Origin: JASGKO01 sp049840595
GTDB lineage: Bacteria > Verrucomicrobiota > Verrucomicrobiia > Chthoniobacterales > Chthoniobacteraceae
DNA length: 64,000 bases
Assembly (NCBI GenBank): GCA_049840595.1
Contig: JASGKO010000029.1
Coordinates: forward strand, 62,001 to 126,000
Direction: 5' to 3'
The first letter of the stretch is position 1. Every line of letters starts with the position of its first letter. The position numbers and the translations under genes were made by a program. The notes under the pieces are model-generated. The model was not told the origin of the DNA and ran no database searches. It saw only the letters and a program-made list of their open reading frames with translations. This document shows positions 16,870-27,442 of the stretch, one piece after another.

Positions 16870-18258
16870 TCATTGCCCGTTTGCAATGGAGCCCGGGGGT
16901 GAGCACAGGGGCAGCGCCACTTCGAACTTCGTCCAATGCGGATCGCTGGAAAGCAGGCGCAGCGTTCCGCCATGGGCATTGGCAATTTCCCGACTGATCG
17001 CCAGCCCCAGCCCCAGCCCATCCACCGCGCGGTTTCGCGAAGAGTCCGCGCGGTAGAAGCGGTCAAACAAGCGGGCGATCTGCTGCGGAGCGATGCCGGG
17101 GCCGGTATTGGAAATTTCCAGGACGGCAAGGTGGTCGCGTGAGAGGGCCCGGATGTTTAACGACCCGTTGGGCAGATTGTATTTGGTGGCGTTGTCGAAG
17201 AGGTTGAGCACCAGTTGCCGCAGATAGGCTCCATTGCCGGAAATCCAAAGCCCGGGAGCCACCTCCGCCTTCACCTGGAGCTCCTTTGGCGAGCCGAGGA
17301 TCTCGGCATCCTCGATCAGGTCTTCCACGAACCGGCTGAAATCGAGCGCCTGTAAATCCAGTCGAAACTGGCCCGCATCCGAGCGGGAAAGAAGGAGCAG
17401 CCCGTCCACGATCCGCGTCAGGCGGTCCACCTCGCCGAGGGCGGTCATCAAAGCCTCCGCGCGGGATTTTTCGGAATCCACGGTATAGATCGCCTCCTCC
17501 AGATGGCAGCGCAGGATGGTCAGCGGGGTGCGCAGTTCGTGCGAGGCGTCAGCGGAAAAGCGACGGGTCTGCTCGAAGCTGATTTGCAGGCGCTCCAGCA
17601 TCGCGTTCAAGACGCGCACCAGCCGCCCGATTTCGTCGTCCGGTCGCGCGGCCGACAGGCGGTCGTTCAGTTTTTCGGCGGTGATGGTTTCCGCTTCCGC
17701 GGCCAGTTCGGAGATCGGTCGCAAGGCCCGGCCCGCCAGCCAGAATCCGCCGGTCAGAATGGTCACGAGCAGTAAGGGCAGCACGATGGAATAGACGGGG
17801 ACCAGATCGGCAATCGTATCGTTGATCCGGCAGAGGTCGGCCCCGATCTGCAGTTGCCACCGGCCTTCTTCGAAGGCGCCGATCCGCACGGCCTGGCGGC
17901 CTTCTTTCCATGAGTAGTAGCCGGGAAATTTTTCCGCGCGGGGAATGGTCAGGAGACCGTTGGGCAGCTTGGTTTTATTGAGGACGAGCTGGCCCTTCTG
18001 GTCCCATATCTGGACGGTGCGGGCGTCCGGTTCCTCCGTGAGGGCAAGCGCGATGACTTGTTTCGCGTCTTCCAGCCGGGCGGAGTGGTTGAGCAGATGG
18101 GCGACGATTTTCGCCTGGCGGCGCAGGGACGCATCCAGCATATCCATCTGTTCCTCGCGGGTGTGCCAGGCGATCCCGATTGCCGAAATGGCCGAGGCCA
18201 GAAAAATGATCAGCGCCGAGTTGAGCGTCAGCCGCGTGCGGAGGGAGTTCCAATTCAT
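16870..18258 (-). CDS. Sensor histidine kinase (CusS/QseC-like)
   Basis: A 462-residue inner-membrane kinase with helices at about 12-31 and 154-176 enclosing a periplasmic sensor region, a HAMP linker (RALRPISELAAEAE), the HisKA box with His240 in SADASHELRTPLTIL, and an HATPase domain with N box LFDNATKYN and GLGLGLAI. It phosphorylates the upstream response regulator, with which it overlaps by a few bases. The pair is divergent from an RND efflux operon, so the sensed signal is plausibly a metal ion or other toxic compound in the periplasm, as for CusRS. Confidence 0.88.
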   Translation of the reverse strand: MNWNSLRTRLTLNSALIIFLASAISAIGIAWHTREEQMDMLDASLRRQAKIVAHLLNHSARLEDAKQVIALALTEEPDARTVQIWDQKGQLVLNKTKLPNGLLTIPRAEKFPGYYSWKEGRQAVRIGAFEEGRWQLQIGADLCRINDTIADLVPVYSIVLPLLLVTILTGGFWLAGRALRPISELAAEAETITAEKLNDRLSAARPDDEIGRLVRVLNAMLERLQISFEQTRRFSADASHELRTPLTILRCHLEEAIYTVDSEKSRAEALMTALGEVDRLTRIVDGLLLLSRSDAGQFRLDLQALDFSRFVEDLIEDAEILGSPKELQVKAEVAPGLWISGNGAYLRQLVLNLFDNATKYNLPNGSLNIRALSRDHLAVLEISNTGPGIAPQQIARLFDRFYRADSSRNRAVDGLGLGLAISREIANAHGGTLRLLSSDPHWTKFEVALPLCSPPGSIANGQ

Positions 18259-18928
18259 CGGTGCACTTTTAAGGAGTAGCCCAGGTTTCGCTCGGTGGAC
18301 AGCAGCTTGAGCTCCTGCCCGCTGTCGATCTTGTTGCGCAGGCGCTTGATGTAAACATCCACGATATTGGTTCCAGGCTCGAAGTTGTAGCCCCACGCTC
18401 CTTGTAAAATCGCGGCCCGCCCGACGATGCGGCCCTCGGCCCGGAGCAGGAACTCGAGCAGGGCAAATTCGCGCGGGGTCAGGTCGATCGGAGTCCCGGC
18501 CCGGGTCACGGTGCGGTTCAGCAAGTCCATCGCGAGGTCCGCGCATTGCAGTTTCATATGGTCGCCGGATCTGCGCCTCGCCAGCGCCTGGATGCGGGCA
18601 ATGAGCCTCTTCCATGATGAACGGCTTGGCCATGTAGTCATCCGCGCCGCCGTTGAGTCCCTGGATGCGGTCGGGCGCGGAGCCTTTGGCGCTGAGAATC
18701 AAGACGGGGACGCTGAGCCCGTCGCGCCGCAGCGATTCCAGAATACTCATGCCGTCGCGGCCAGGGCAGCATCAGATCGAGCACCACCACATCGTAGAAG
18801 AATTGCTTGATCTGCAACAGGGCGGCGGGGCCGCTGGAAATCCAGTCGGTCTCGATCTGTCGCGAGCGCAGGCTTTTGACAATCGAATCGGCGATTTTCT
18901 TTTCATCTTCGACCAGGAGGACGCGCAT
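18255..18928 (-). CDS. OmpR-family response regulator (two frameshifts)
   Basis: About 223 residues after removing two inserted bases. The receiver starts MRVLLVEDEKKIADSI with the acidic pair, and the phosphoacceptor Asp lies in VVVLDLMLP. An extra C near 18760-18766 breaks the frame (correct reading GRDGMSILESLRRDG), and an extra G near 18605-18609 breaks it again after ADDYMAKPFIMEE (correct reading LIARIQALARR). The winged-helix domain follows (LTPREFALLEFLLRAEG, DVYIKRLRNKID). It should bind the divergent region in front of the efflux genes. Both breaks look like sequence errors. Confidence 0.82.
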
Positions 18929-19036
18929 GAGGAATATTTTGCTGGGCCTGCGGCTGCGCGCAAATAGAATGAATAGATTGTCATTGGATAACTCCGTTGC
19001 GCTATTTCGAAGGTGCTAGCCTCTTCCACCCCAAAG

Positions 19037-20398
19037 ATGAAGTTGTTGTCTCTCATGTCATTCGGTTTTCTGGCGACAGGGTGCGCGGTGTACCATTCCA
19101 AGCCGCTGGACCATGCCGCCGTGGACCGGGCTTTGCGCCCGCCACCGCTTCCTGAATTGCGGGTGGAGGCGGCGAAGATCAGCCATCCCTTGTTGTCTCC
19201 CGTGCGGCTGGACCCGGCCCGCGGGCTGGATGGCGACCAGGCGGCGTTGTTGGCGGTATTGATGAATCCGGCGCTGCGGGCTGATCGCGACCGGCGCGGG
19301 CTGGCGGTGGCCCAGCTCGTGCAGGCGGGCATTTTGCCGAATCCGCAGGTTTCCTTTACCCGGGATTTTGTGACCGGGGGCAACACGGCGGGCACGCTCA
19401 ACGCTTTCGGTTTTGGGGCGACGTGGGATCTCACCGCGCTCATCACCTTGCCGTCGAATCTCTCCGCCGCGCGGGCCAACCTGCGCTCGATCGACCTGGA
19501 TATCGCCTGGAACGAATGGGTGGCCGCCCAGGCCGCGCGCACCGCGCTTTACCACTTGGTGGGGCTGAACTCGGAGCTCGCTGCCGCCGAGGATGCGGCC
19601 CGGGCCTTGCGGGAAAGCAGCGATAATTTGCGCCAGGCCGAGGCCGCCGGGAATGCCACCATCCTTGATCTCTCCGCCGCCGAGGCCAGCCGCCAGGATG
19701 CCGAGGCCACCGTGCTGGGGCTGCGGCAGGAGCGCGACCAGCAGCGGCTGGCCTTGAACAAGGCGCTCGGGCTCCCGCCCGGGGAGCAGGTCCGGCTGGC
19801 GAAGCCGCTCGAATTACCGGCCCGGGTGAAAGTCCCGTCCGAGCAGGAGTTGAACGCCGGGCTCGAAGATCGCCGGCTGGATTTGCTGGCCCTGCGCCAG
19901 GGGTATGAGAGCGAGCAGGCCAAAGTGCGGGCCGCCATTCTCGCGCAGTTCCCCAGGATCGGGCTGGGCTTCCAGCGGGCCAACGACACCTCCAACGTTC
20001 ACACCACCGGCTTCGGCATCACGCTCGATGTGCCGCTCTTCGATCGCAACCAGGGGGCGATTGCCACCGAGGAGGCCACGCGCCAGAGCTTGTTCGACGA
20101 ATTTACCAACCGCGTTTTCACCGCGCGCTCCGATATCGCCAGTGCGCTGGTGGATGTGCGTTCGCTCAACGAGCAAATCGCGGCCACGCAGTTGGACGTG
20201 GCTTCGCTGCAGCGGCTGGTCGAGGTCTCCCAGGCCGCTTTGAAGCAGGGGAATACGGATGTGATCTCAGCCTACCAGAGCCGGAATAACCTGCTCCAAA
20301 AGCGGATTCAGCTCACCAAATTGAAGCTGCAACTCAGCGATGCCTGGATCGCGCTGGAAATCGCCGCGGGTCGTTACCTCGCCCTTCCTTCTCATTGA
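19037..20398 (+). CDS. TolC/CusC-family outer membrane efflux lipoprotein
   Basis: A 453-residue outer membrane factor with a lipoprotein signal ending in a lipobox (FLATGC) and two TolC-type repeats rich in long Ala/Leu/Glu helices; the beta-strand motif GFGITLDVPLFDRNQGAI and the C-terminal STYQ-like segment VISAYQSRNNLLQKRIQLTKLKLQLSDAW are diagnostic of CzcC/CusC. It forms the outer-membrane channel for the adaptor and RND pump that follow. The ATG at 19037 is preferred over a GTG eight codons upstream because it starts the signal peptide. Its stop overlaps the adaptor start (TGATG), and the divergent two-component system probably controls it. Confidence 0.9.
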   Translation: MKLLSLMSFGFLATGCAVYHSKPLDHAAVDRALRPPPLPELRVEAAKISHPLLSPVRLDPARGLDGDQAALLAVLMNPALRADRDRRGLAVAQLVQAGILPNPQVSFTRDFVTGGNTAGTLNAFGFGATWDLTALITLPSNLSAARANLRSIDLDIAWNEWVAAQAARTALYHLVGLNSELAAAEDAARALRESSDNLRQAEAAGNATILDLSAAEASRQDAEATVLGLRQERDQQRLALNKALGLPPGEQVRLAKPLELPARVKVPSEQELNAGLEDRRLDLLALRQGYESEQAKVRAAILAQFPRIGLGFQRANDTSNVHTTGFGITLDVPLFDRNQGAIATEEATRQSLFDEFTNRVFTARSDIASALVDVRSLNEQIAATQLDVASLQRLVEVSQAALKQGNTDVISAYQSRNNLLQKRIQLTKLKLQLSDAWIALEIAAGRYLALPSH

Positions 20399-21483
20399 TG
20401 AAAAGACTACTTCCCATTCTATTGGTTGTGGGGTTGCTCCTCGCTGGTGGCGCCCTCTGGCATCACTTTTCCACGGGGGCAAAAGGTGGCGACGAGGAGG
20501 GTGGGGATGAAGCGGCGAAAAATGCCGTGGTGCATGTGGAGACTGCAAAACTCGTGCGCAAGGACTTGACCGAGACGGCGACGGCCTACGGCCTGGTCGT
20601 GGCCCAACCGGGACGGGCGCGGACGGTTTCCGTGGCCTTCGAGGCGCAAATCCGCCGGGTGCTCATCGCCCCGGGCCAGGCGGTGCAGACTGGAGACGCG
20701 CTGTTTGAAATCCAGCCGAGCCCGGCTTCCGAAACCACTTTTGAACAGGCCGAGACGGCGGCGAACAATGCGGAGAAAGACCTCGCGCAAACGAGCGAGC
20801 GTCATCGCTTGAAGCTGGCGACCAACCAGGAACTGGGCGCGGCGCAAAAAGCCGCCAGCGACGCGCAAGCGCAGCTCCAGAGCCTGAAGCAGCAGGGCCT
20901 GGGCGGGGATCGCATGGTGCGCGCGGAAGTTTCCGGATTGATCACCCGCGTCGATGCCCAGGATGGCCAGACGCTGGCCGGGGGCGCATCGATGGCGGAG
21001 GTGACGCCGCAGGACGAGATCGAGGTGAAACTGGGCATCGAACCCGCCGCTGCCGCTGTCTTGAAAGCTGGACAGGCGGTGGATTTGTTCCCTTTGAACG
21101 GGGCGGAAACGAATTCAGTAAAAGGGACGGTTCGCCTGGTTACGCAAACGCTGGATGCCACCACCCGGCTGGTGATGGCGTATGTGACGGTGCCCAAGGA
21201 GGCCCACCTGCTCCTGGGCGGCTATGTGCGGGCGGAAATCGCCACGCAGGCCAGCCAGGTGCTCACGGCGCCGCGTTCCGCGCTGCTGCCGGTGGATGGA
21301 GGATTTTCGCTCTTCACGGTGAAGGATGGGCATGCGGTCGCGCATACGGTGCGGACTGGATTGGAAAATGAGCAGGAGATCGAGGTGATCGCTCCGGATT
21401 TGGCGGAGGGGACGGAAATCGTGGTGACTGGGAATTACGAACTGGAAGACGGCCTGGCGGTGGAAACCCCGAGTGCGAAATGA
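20398..21483 (+). CDS. Efflux RND transporter periplasmic adaptor subunit (HlyD/CusB family)
   Basis: A 361-residue adaptor with one N-terminal membrane anchor (LLPILLVVGLLLAGGALW), a lipoyl/barrel-sandwich half motif before the hairpin (VSVAFEAQIRRVLIAPGQAVQTGDALFEI), an alpha-helical hairpin, the second lipoyl half (VRAEVSGLITRVDAQDGQTL) and beta-barrel domains ending GTEIVVTGNYELEDGLAV. It links the inner-membrane pump to the outer-membrane channel. It overlaps both neighbours by a few bases, indicating translational coupling. No His- or Met-rich metal-binding segment is visible, so metal specificity is not supported from this subunit. Confidence 0.9.
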   Translation: MKRLLPILLVVGLLLAGGALWHHFSTGAKGGDEEGGDEAAKNAVVHVETAKLVRKDLTETATAYGLVVAQPGRARTVSVAFEAQIRRVLIAPGQAVQTGDALFEIQPSPASETTFEQAETAANNAEKDLAQTSERHRLKLATNQELGAAQKAASDAQAQLQSLKQQGLGGDRMVRAEVSGLITRVDAQDGQTLAGGASMAEVTPQDEIEVKLGIEPAAAAVLKAGQAVDLFPLNGAETNSVKGTVRLVTQTLDATTRLVMAYVTVPKEAHLLLGGYVRAEIATQASQVLTAPRSALLPVDGGFSLFTVKDGHAVAHTVRTGLENEQEIEVIAPDLAEGTEIVVTGNYELEDGLAVETPSAK

Positions 21484-24400
21484 ATTTTACCCTCTGGGCG
21501 CAACGCCATTCCCGCTCGATTGTCTTCCTGCTCGTCCTGCTCGCGGTCGCCGGGGCGATCAGCAGTCTGCAACTGCCGGTGGGGCTGTTCCCGCAGGTCA
21601 GCTTTCCCACGGTGCGCATCTCGCTGGATGCCGGGGACCGGCCTGCGGAGCGGATGTCGGTGGAGGTGACGAGTCCGGTGGAGGAATCGGTGCGGGCGAT
21701 TCCGGGCGTGCGCAACGTGCGTTCCACCACCAGCCGCGGGAGCGCGGAAGTGCAGGTCTCTTTCGACTGGTCCGACGACATGGTTTCCGCGCTGTTGCAG
21801 GTGCAATCCGATGTTAATAAAATCCTGCCGACGCTGCCTGCGGGGACCACCTTTGACGTGGAGCGTCTGGACCCCACGGTTTTCCCGGTGATCTGCTACA
21901 GCCTCACCTCGGACAAGCTTCCGCTTGCGACGTTGCGCGATCTCACGCTCTACACGTTGCGCCCGGCGTTGCTTACGGTGAATGGCGTGGCGCGGATCGA
22001 AGCCCAGGGGGGCGATACGAAGGAATACCAGATCATCGTGGACCCCGCGAAACTTCAGGCCCACGATCTCGCGCTCAGCGATGTTGCAACCGCCCTCTCC
22101 GCCTCCAATGTTCTCACCGCGGTGGGCAAGCAGGAGCAATACGACAAGCTCTACCTCATTATCTCGGACACGCGGTTGCAGAAATTCGCTGAGATCAAGA
22201 ACACCGTGCTGCGCAGCACGCCCGGGGCCGTCGTCCTGTTGCGCGATGTCGCCAGCGTGGTCGATGCGGTCGAGCCGCGCTGGACGCGGGTGACGGCGGA
22301 TGGTCACGACGCGGTCAATTTTCTCGTCTATCAACAGCCCGGTGGAAACACCGTGGAAATCGCCCAGGGAATCAAGGACAAGCTCCAGGAGATCAGCAAA
22401 CAAATCCCCGCCGGAGTGAAGATTGCCAACTGGTATGACCAGAGCGGCCTGATCGTTGCCTCGGCGGCGACAACGCGCGACGCGGTGATCATCGGCATCA
22501 TCCTCGCGGCGCTCGTCCTGCTCGTTTTTCTCCGCAACGGCAAGGCCACGCTCATCGCGGTATTGACCGTTCCCACCGCGCTGTCGGCCACCATGCTGCT
22601 CCTCTCCGTGCTGGGAATGAGCCTGAACATCATGACCCTCGGCGGCATGGCGGCGGCGGTGGGGTTGATCATCGATGACGCGATTGTGATGGTGGAGCAC
22701 ATCATGCGACGGGTTCGGGGAGAGGACGAGGGCAGTTCGCGCGCCCGGGTCCTGCGGGCGGCTGGGGAATTCACCTTCCCACTGGCTGGCTCCTCCATGG
22801 CGACGATCATTATTTTCGCCCCCCTGGCCTTTCTCTCCGGCGTGGCGGGCGCTTTCTTCAAGGCCCTCTCGCTAACCATGGCGGCGAGCCTGTTGATTTC
22901 CTTCGTCATCGCCTGGCTGGCTGTGCCGGTGCTGTCCGCCAAATTGTTGTCCGAAAAAGATGCCGAAGGCGAAGAGCGTGGCCCGATCATGCTCCGCTTT
23001 CATGCCGGTTACCGGTGGTTGATGACGCGGCTGATGGCGAGCCCGCGCTGGGTCCTCCTCTTCATCCTGCCGCTGCTGCTTGTCGGCTGGCTGGCCTACA
23101 GCCAGGTCGCCTCGGGCTTCATGCCCACGATGGATGAGGGCAGCTTCATTCTCGACTACGTATCGCCGCCCGGAACGTCGCTGACGGAGACCGACCGGCT
23201 GCTCAAGCAGGTCGAGGGCATCCTGCAAGCGACCCCCGAGGTCGATACCTATTCGCGGCGCACGGGCCTCCAGCTCGGGGGCAGTATTACCGAGCCGAAT
23301 GTGGGCGATTTTCTCATCAAGCTGAAGCCGTTCCCGCGCCGCTCGATTGAGGAGGTCATGGACGATGTGCGCTCCCGCGTAGAGGGCAATGTCCCCGGCC
23401 TGGAGATCGAAACCGCGCAGCTCATGGAGGACTTGATCGGCGACCTCACCAGCGTGCCGGAGCCGATCGAGATCAAACTCTTCTCGGACGACGAAGCCAC
23501 GCTCGCCCAGGTGGCGCCCAAAGTGGCCGAGGCGATTGGCAAGGTGAATGGCGTGGTGGAGGTGAAAGACGGCATCGTGCCGGCCGGCGACGCCTTGAAC
23601 ATCGAGGTGGACCGCGTCAAGGCCGCGCTCGAGGGAATGGACCCCGATGCCATCACCAAGTTTCTCTCCGACGCGCTCGAGGGCAATGTTGCGACCTCGA
23701 TCCAGGAAGGCCCGAAGCTGATCAATCTGCGAGTGGTGCTGCCGCCGTCCGTCCGCAAGACGCAGCGCGATCTTGGCAATCTCCTGATTCGCGCGCCGGA
23801 TGGCCACCTGTTCCCGCTCAAGCGCGTGGCCACGCTGCAATCCGTGATCGGCCAGCCCGAAATCAATCGCGATGATTTGAAGCGCATGGTCGCCGTCACC
23901 GGTCGCATCTCCGGGCGCGATCTGGGTTCCACGGTGGCGGAGATCAAAAAGCTGCTCGATGGCGGGACCCTGCTGCCCCCGAGGTGCCGTCCTCCATGGG
24001 CGGCCTCTACGAGCAGCAGCAGATCGCTTTCCGCGGCCTCACCATCGTGCTGCTGGCGGCGACAGCGCTGGTGTTCCTGCTCCTGCTTTTCCTCTACGAA
24101 AGCTTTCGCGTGACCCTGGCCATGTTGCTTACGACACTTTTGGCCGTCGCCGGAGTTTATATCGGACTGTGGATCACCGGCACGGAATTCAACATCACCT
24201 CCCGCATGGGGATGACGATGATCATCGGCATCGTCACCGAGGTCACCATTTTCTATTACTCGGAGTTCCGCGACCTTCCGCCGAACCGCCGACCGGTTCA
24301 TCCTGGCGGGGCTCAATCGCATGCGCCCCATTACCATGACGACCTTCGCCGCCATCCTGGCCCTGCTGCCGCTGGCGCTGGGAATCGGCCAGGGCTCCGC

Positions 24401-24530
24401 AATGCAGCAGCCGCTTGCCATTGCCATCATCTCCGGGCTGTGCATCCAGTTGCCGCTGGTGCTGATCGTCCTGCCCGCGCTCCTTTCCACCTTCGGCATT
24501 AACCCCCAACTCAAAAGCGAAACCCCATGA
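21480..24530 (+). CDS. Efflux RND transporter permease subunit (two frameshifts)
   Basis: About 1016 residues when two single-base errors are corrected. The first helix region is followed by porter-domain repeats, then AAAVGLIIDDAIVMVEHIMRR with the two adjacent Asp of the proton relay in helix 4. Frame is lost in a C5 run at 23976-23980 (one C missing; the protein continues EVPSSMGGLYEQQQIAFRGL in the next frame) and regained near 24284 (one A too many; the protein continues TADRFILAGLNRMRPITMTTF), after which it ends normally. The two errors restore the original frame. The pump drives proton-coupled export with the preceding adaptor and channel. Substrate class is uncertain. Confidence 0.87.
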
Positions 24531-25582
24531 AAACACCCCCGGCCCTCATCCTTGGCCTTCTCACCGCGAGTCTGCTCACCCCGCTTGGTCACGCGGCCGA
24601 TGCGCCGCCCTACCACCTGCTCAAGGAAATTCACATCGGTGGCGATGGCGGGTGGGATTACCTTTCCGCGGACCCCGCCGCCAGGCGCCTCTACGTCAGC
24701 CACGGCACGAAGGTCGTGGTCATCGATACCGAAAAGGACGCCGTGGCCGGTGAAATCGCGGATACCCCGGGCGTGCATGGCATCGCGATCGGCGGCGATC
24801 TCGGCAAGCTTTTCGTGAGCGATGGCAAAGAGAATAAAGTGAGCATCGTCGATGCGAAGGACTTGAAGACCACGGCGAAAATCGACGTTGGGCAAAATCC
24901 CGACTCCATCCTTTTCGAACCCGGCACGAAGGAAGTTTACGCCTTCAACGGACGTGGCAGCTCCGCCTCGGTCTTGAATGCGGAAACCGGCCAGGTGGTC
25001 GCCACCATCCCGCTCAATGGAAAGCCCGAAACCGGTCAGGCCGATCCCGACGCCGGTCGCGTGTACGATACGCTGGAAGACAAGAGCGAAGTCGTGGCGA
25101 TCGATGCCAGGACCCATGTCATCACCAATCGCTGGCCCATCGCTCCGGGCGAAGCGGGCTCCGGCATGGCCATCGATCCCGCGCATCACCGGCTCTTTAT
25201 CGGCTGCGACAATCATCTGCTCGTCATGCTCGATACCGCGAGCGGCAAAGTCACCGGCTCCGTCCCGATCGGGCAGGGCGTCGATGCGGTGTCCTTCGAT
25301 CCCGGCACCCAGTTGGTTTTTGCCTCCTGCGGCGACGGCCACACCACGATCGCCCACGAAGACGCCCCGGATAAACTGACCGTCGTGCAAACTCTCGACA
25401 CCGCCCGGGGCGCCCGCACGATGACCATCGATCCCACCACCCATCGCATTTATCTCTCCACCGCCGAGTTCCAAACCCCGGCCCAGCCACTCGCCCCGCA
25501 CCAGCGCCCGCCGCTGGTCGCCGGGAGCTTCAAGGTCCTGGTCTTCGGCAACGAGCCTCCAGCCAAGTCGCCGAAAAGCTAG
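24527..25582 (+). CDS. Secreted YVTN/NHL-type beta-propeller protein
   Basis: A 351-residue protein with a cleavable signal peptide ending near GHAADAPP. The mature part is a string of about 40-residue propeller blades, each containing a strand pair of the type RRLYVSHGTKVVVIDTEKD, KLFVSDGKENKVSIVDAKD or HRLFIGCDNHLLVMLDT, typical of YncE-like seven-bladed propellers. It overlaps the RND gene by four bases, so it belongs to the efflux operon. Such propellers can bind ligands or DNA-free partners in the periplasm; no catalytic role is evident. Its link to efflux is positional only. Confidence 0.8.
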   Translation: MKTPPALILGLLTASLLTPLGHAADAPPYHLLKEIHIGGDGGWDYLSADPAARRLYVSHGTKVVVIDTEKDAVAGEIADTPGVHGIAIGGDLGKLFVSDGKENKVSIVDAKDLKTTAKIDVGQNPDSILFEPGTKEVYAFNGRGSSASVLNAETGQVVATIPLNGKPETGQADPDAGRVYDTLEDKSEVVAIDARTHVITNRWPIAPGEAGSGMAIDPAHHRLFIGCDNHLLVMLDTASGKVTGSVPIGQGVDAVSFDPGTQLVFASCGDGHTTIAHEDAPDKLTVVQTLDTARGARTMTIDPTTHRIYLSTAEFQTPAQPLAPHQRPPLVAGSFKVLVFGNEPPAKSPKS

Positions 25583-25710
25583 TGCGCGACAGCCGTTTGC
25601 TTGGCCGTAACGATTCCCTCTGCATCGCTACGGCTTAGCTCTTCCACTCATTTGGGCCCGACCGTAAAATGCTTGGACCGAAGGGATGGAAAGCTTAGGA
25701 ATGACTCCTG

Positions 25711-26139
25711 ATGAAGGGGAGCAGCTCTTATCGTCGCGGACCGTATCGAAGCCTTTCCAAAGGGGCCTTGGGGCTATTGGTTGTTTTGCTGATCCTGCCT
25801 CTGCTGGCAGGTATTCAACTGGCGAAGTCGTTTGATGGGCGGGGCGTTCTCGGCTACTTCGTCGTGATCTCCGGGGTTACCTACTGGCTCTACTGGCACG
25901 ACAAGCGCCGGGCTCAGGCAGAGGGGTGGCGTACGCCGGAATCTACGCTTCATTTTCTGGAGTTTATCGGAGGCTGGCCGACTGCCTTTTTAGCCCAGCG
26001 TTCGTTTCGGCACAAGATTGCGAAGACCCGATATCAAATCACTTTCTGGACCATTGTTAGCGCGCATGAAGTGACCTGCTTCGATTTTTTGAATCACTGG
26101 CATTACCTTCACTCGGCCTTTGCTCTGCTCGGCGCATGA
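25711..26139 (+). CDS. DUF1294 domain-containing membrane protein
   Basis: A 142-residue protein with a basic N terminus, two or three hydrophobic segments and the DUF1294 signature: YWHDKRRAQAEGWRTPESTLH, then GGWPTAFLAQRSFRHKIAKTRYQITFW. In many family members a cold-shock domain precedes this region; here it is absent and only a short basic leader remains. The function is unknown. It ends about ten bases before the AI-2E transporter start, so the two may be co-transcribed. Confidence 0.8.
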   Translation: MKGSSSYRRGPYRSLSKGALGLLVVLLILPLLAGIQLAKSFDGRGVLGYFVVISGVTYWLYWHDKRRAQAEGWRTPESTLHFLEFIGGWPTAFLAQRSFRHKIAKTRYQITFWTIVSAHEVTCFDFLNHWHYLHSAFALLGA

Positions 26140-26148
26140 TTACGAGCC

Positions 26149-27342
26149 TTGCTGGCAAGGTTTTTCCCATCCAATCGCGCGCAGCGGCGCGATGAGACGG
26201 GTGTGATCGTTTCGCCAGAAAAGGAAGCTTCCGTCATTCCTCCGGCCCGTGACCCCGCTGGATCGCAGTCGCGCCCCAGCCTTGCGGCACTGCTCCGGGG
26301 GCCGTTTGTCGTGCAATCGTTTGCCCTTACGATCATTATGCTTTTCGGCGTTTTCGGGGCACTTTATTTCGCCCGTCCCGTCCTGATGCCGCTCGTTTTC
26401 GCCCTGCTGCTCAGCTATCTGCTCGCCCCAGTAATTCGCACCGGTCTTCGCTTCCGCATTCCACCGTCCGTCACGGCTGCCCTCACCATTTTGGGTGGCG
26501 CATCGGCGATCGCCATCACCGCGACGCAACTGGCCGAGCCCGCCGCCGGCTGGCTGCAAAAGGCGCCTTACAGCCTGCACCAGATTCAAGACCGGTTGTA
26601 CCCCATCAAGGATTCCTTGGGAAAAGTGCAGGCCGCCACCGCCGAAGTGGAAAAAATGACGGCGGACCCCAAAAACCCGCCACCTCCCACGGTGGAGCTC
26701 AACTCGCACCCGATCTCCAATGTGCTGATGTCGCAGACGCCGGAGATGATGGCGACCCTGCTCAGCACCGTGATTCTCCTCTATTTCCTTCTCGCCTCGA
26801 ATGGCCTGTTTTTGCGGAAGCTCATCAAAGTCACCCCGCGCTTTAGCGATAAGAAGCGTGCCGTGGAAATTGCCCATGAAGTCGAGGCCTGTATTTCGCG
26901 CTACCTCGGCACGGTCACGCTGGTCAATCTGGGGCTCGGCACCTGTGTCGCCATTTCCATGGCCTTGCTGCATCTCCCCAATCCCATTTTCTGGGGCGTG
27001 CTGGTGGCGGTGCTGCACTTCGTCCCATTCCTCGGTGCCATCGTGGGGCTTACCGCCATGACGCTTGCCTCCATCCTTTGCTTCAGTGATCTCGGCCAGG
27101 CCCTGCTTTGTCCCGGCGTCTATCTCGTTTACGCCGTGCTGGAGGCGCAGGTGATCACCCCGATGGTGCTCGGGCGATCCCTCACGCTCAACCCGGTTTC
27201 CATTCTCGTCTCGCTCATTTTCTGGAGCTGGATCTGGGGCATCCCCGGCGCGCTGCTGGCGGTGCCGATCCTCGCCGCGTTCAAGATCTTCTGCGACCAC
27301 GTGGAACCGCTCGCGGCAATCGGCGAGTTTTTGAGCGAGTGA
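26149..27342 (+). CDS. AI-2E family transporter (PerM/UPF0118)
   Basis: A 397-residue polytopic membrane protein of the AI-2E exporter superfamily, whose members export autoinducer-2 or act as Na+/H+ antiporters. Features are two N-terminal helices, a long amphipathic extramembrane segment (about 130-190), and the C-terminal block LNLGLGTCVAISMALL-type helix, PIFWGVLVAVLHFVPFLGAIVG, LEAQVITPMVLGRSLTLNPV and WIWGIPGALLAVPILAAFKI, which is diagnostic. The start is a TTG; no in-frame ATG occurs before the first helix, so the exact start is uncertain. A specific substrate cannot be read from sequence. Confidence 0.85.
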   Translation: MLARFFPSNRAQRRDETGVIVSPEKEASVIPPARDPAGSQSRPSLAALLRGPFVVQSFALTIIMLFGVFGALYFARPVLMPLVFALLLSYLLAPVIRTGLRFRIPPSVTAALTILGGASAIAITATQLAEPAAGWLQKAPYSLHQIQDRLYPIKDSLGKVQAATAEVEKMTADPKNPPPPTVELNSHPISNVLMSQTPEMMATLLSTVILLYFLLASNGLFLRKLIKVTPRFSDKKRAVEIAHEVEACISRYLGTVTLVNLGLGTCVAISMALLHLPNPIFWGVLVAVLHFVPFLGAIVGLTAMTLASILCFSDLGQALLCPGVYLVYAVLEAQVITPMVLGRSLTLNPVSILVSLIFWSWIWGIPGALLAVPILAAFKIFCDHVEPLAAIGEFLSE

Positions 27343-27442
27343 GCGGAGGGATTTGGCGCGGTTCACGCATTCATCGCAACTTTCGGAAACCCGGCCTGGG
27401 CCACGAAGCGCCCCCAGAGGGGACCGCTTTTTCACTCCCGCC

